In this document: positions 62,605 to 64,000 of the stretch, in pieces | How positions within the stretch are numbered: position 1 is the stretch's first letter | Layout of the letters: each line of letters starts with the position of its first letter | Assembly (NCBI GenBank): GCA_040757775.1 | Contig: JBFLWQ010000010.1 | Location: forward strand, 1 to 64,000 | Origin: Thermodesulfobacteriota bacterium | GTDB lineage: Bacteria > Desulfobacterota > UBA8473 | Direction: 5' to 3' | Length of the DNA: 64,000 nucleotides | Made by a program: the position numbers and the translations under genes | Notes under the pieces: generated by a model | What the model saw: only the letters and a program-made list of their open reading frames with translations | Told to the model about the DNA's origin: nothing | Database searches by the model: none

Positions 62605-63141
62605 TTATGCATTCTTTTTGAGATACCTTTCCTTTTCGCTGTAAATACAGCCACAGTAATGCTGACGATATAATCCCAGATCCTTTGATATCTCTATGCC
62701 GTCATTCCATCCCTCGCGAAAGTCCCTATAGTAAAATTTAACCCTATACTCGCTGGCCAATCCCTCCCCAATTTCTTTTACCTTTTCATGCTTCTGAAAT
62801 TTACTATATAACAGGGTTGTGGTGAAAAAGTCGAATTTTTCTCTCTTTGCCAACTGAGCTGCTCGTTCCAAACGGGTATAATAACAATACAAGCACCGTT
62901 CATTTTCCCTAAAAACCACATTTTGCAAGAACTCTTCCAGTGCATATTCATTATGGTAAATCATCTTTAAATTAATCTTGTCCGAATATTCTTCCACAGC
63001 TTTAAGCCTTCTTCTGTATTCTTGATAAGGATGAATATTCGGGTTATAAAAGAACCCAAAGACCTCTATACCCTCTTTCTTCAGTTCTTGGACAGGATAA
63101 ATAGTACAGTTTGCACAACAGACGTGAAGCAATATCTTCAT
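62605..63141 (-). CDS. queH: Epoxyqueuosine reductase QueH
   Basis: A 178-residue iron-sulfur enzyme for the last step of queuosine synthesis in tRNA. The cysteine motifs are HVCCANCT near the N-terminus, ERCLYCYYTRLERAA in the middle and QHYCGCIYSEKE at the C-terminus, the QueH pattern. TTTLLYSKFQKHEKV is the family's central box. Twelve bases after the acyl-CoA dehydrogenase stop on the same strand. No other que genes in the window. Confidence 0.93.
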   Translation of the reverse strand: MKILLHVCCANCTIYPVQELKKEGIEVFGFFYNPNIHPYQEYRRRLKAVEEYSDKINLKMIYHNEYALEEFLQNVVFRENERCLYCYYTRLERAAQLAKREKFDFFTTTLLYSKFQKHEKVKEIGEGLASEYRVKFYYRDFREGWNDGIEISKDLGLYRQHYCGCIYSEKERYLKKNA

Positions 63142-63152
63142 AGAAAATCACA

Positions 63153-64000
63153 TCACCTTAACAATTCTCTCGCAATAACTACCCTTTGAATCTGGTTGGT
63201 TCCTTCAACGATCTGTCCTACCTTGGCCTCCCTCATATATCTTTCAACAGTGTAATCCTTCATATATCCATATCCACCCAGGATCTGGACAGCATCGGTT
63301 GTTACCTTCATGGCTACATCTGTGGCGAATCTCTTTGCCATGGCAGCCTCTTTCGTTACCTTAAGTCCTTGATCTTTCATATAAGCAGCTTTGTAGACGA
63401 GAAGTCTTGCAGCTTCAATTTCTGTAGCCATGTCCGCAAGCATAAATTGAATCCCCTGAAACTCGGAGATGGGTTTGCCGAACTGGACTCGCTCTTTGGA
63501 ATAACTCAACGCCTTGTCTAAGGCTGCCTGAGCAAGACCTACAGATATTGCACCTATGTTTATCCTCCCCCCATCGAGGGCCTCCATTATCATCTTGAAA
63601 CCCTTACCTTCATCACCTAAAAGATGTTCCTTAGAAACGATACAATCATCAAATATCAGCTCCCTTGTAGGGTAAGAGCACATCCCCATCTTTTTTTCTA
63701 TCTTACCAAAGGAAAAACCATGGGTCCCCTTTTCAACGACAAAAATACTGGCTCCAGAAGCCCCTTTTTCTTTATCAGTTTTTGCCACCACGGTATAAAT
63801 ATCGGCTTCTCCACCGGCGCTGATGAAGATTTTGCTCCCATTCAGGACATAACCATCACCTTTCTTTTCTGCAGAGGTCTGAATGGCTGCTGCATCAGAG
63901 CCAGCATTGGGTTCTGTGAGGGCAAAACCCCCGAACATATCCCCTTTAGCCAGGGGTATTACCCATCTTCTTCTCTGTTCTTCATTCCCGTTTTTATAAA
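63153..64000 (-). CDS. Acyl-CoA dehydrogenase, N-terminus beyond the window
   Basis: The C-terminal 282 codons of a FAD-dependent acyl-CoA dehydrogenase. The frame runs open to the right edge (KNGNEEQRRRWVIPLAKGDMFGGFALTEP), so the in-frame ATG at 63938 is internal. Motifs: FALTEPNAGSDAAAIQTSA, EGKGFKMIMEALDGGRINIGAISVGLAQAALD, QFGKPISEFQGIQFMLADMATEIEAARLL, VQILGGYGYMKDYTVERYMREAKVGQIVEGTNQIQR. The catalytic base region ..IVEGTNQIQR carries Glu at the usual place. Substrate chain length cannot be read. Confidence 0.94.
   Translation of the reverse strand, partial: YKNGNEEQRRRWVIPLAKGDMFGGFALTEPNAGSDAAAIQTSAEKKGDGYVLNGSKIFISAGGEADIYTVVAKTDKEKGASGASIFVVEKGTHGFSFGKIEKKMGMCSYPTRELIFDDCIVSKEHLLGDEGKGFKMIMEALDGGRINIGAISVGLAQAALDKALSYSKERVQFGKPISEFQGIQFMLADMATEIEAARLLVYKAAYMKDQGLKVTKEAAMAKRFATDVAMKVTTDAVQILGGYGYMKDYTVERYMREAKVGQIVEGTNQIQRVVIARELLR

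Noticed and set aside
1-64000. CRISPR arrays, tRNA or rRNA genes
   Set aside because: No regularly spaced repeats and no cloverleaf or rRNA core sequences were noticed; a dedicated search could still find a tRNA missed by eye.

Overview
The window reads as a chromosome segment of a Gram-negative anaerobe, most likely a member of the former Deltaproteobacteria (Desulfobacterota). The pointers are lpxC and a three-component RND copper pump (outer membrane), a TonB-dependent B12 receptor with its TonB, many low-potential iron-sulfur proteins (HdrA type, FwdA/FwdB type, polyferredoxin, orphan KorD-like ferredoxin), a CooC-type nickel insertion ATPase, a BcrB/HgdB-type dehydratase/reductase subunit, an acyl-CoA dehydrogenase and a selenium-metabolism-type LysR regulator. 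The taxon is inferred from gene content only. I saw no rRNA, tRNA, CRISPR array or complete insertion sequence.

Layout. 1-5.9 kb: a minus-strand signalling operon (degenerate histidine kinase, tandem receiver protein, receiver-PAS-kinase, NtrC-type sigma54 activator) followed by a STAS protein with its own sigma54-like promoter and an upstream dyad. 5.9-9 kb: lpd, divergent cooC and an unknown gene. 9.4-20.1 kb: the centrepiece, a plus-strand redox cluster of polyferredoxin, HdrA-MvhD fusion, second HdrA, Fe-S protein, FwdB and FwdA, broken in the middle by a foreign AT-rich segment with a HEPN-like protein and a truncated helicase. HdrB, HdrC, FwdC and FwdD are absent, and FwdB lacks the usual metal-ligand cysteine. 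20.1-26.3 kb: a Cus-type copper efflux operon behind a near-consensus promoter. 26.4-31.2 kb: YgiQ-type radical SAM protein, TetR regulator, an orphan branched-chain-type binding protein, a transposase remnant and VapBC. 31.5-43.4 kb: mostly housekeeping genes (ABC-F, typA, fabH, uvrB, a DUF151 nuclease, miaB, a cNMP-binding protein, DUF502). 43.7-46.1 kb: panBCD behind a structured leader with a terminator and a competing antiterminator. 46.4-47.7 kb: ferredoxin and LysR regulator. 48.5-56.5 kb: a B12 uptake operon, riboswitch-btuF-btuC-btuD-riboswitch-btuB-cobQ-tonB. 56.7-64 kb: a GAF/adenylyl cyclase protein cut by an in-frame stop, an old-yellow-enzyme-type reductase, lpxC, queH and a partial acyl-CoA dehydrogenase.

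Cross-cutting structure: at least six copies or half-copies of a nested-palindrome repeat lie in intergenic gaps (10309, 17311, 36741, 43473, 46145, 51064). Other dispersed words (inverted TGTCATT...AATCTT repeats, GTCAGAAATCAG and CAGTTAAAAGT words) have entered spacers, riboswitch arms and even coding sequence.

The strongest candidates for undescribed biology are the FwdAB-HdrA cluster with its cysteine-less FwdB, the pan leader RNA, the riboswitch that overlaps the end of btuD, the histidine kinase whose phospho-acceptor is Tyr, and the NtrC/sigma54/STAS circuit.
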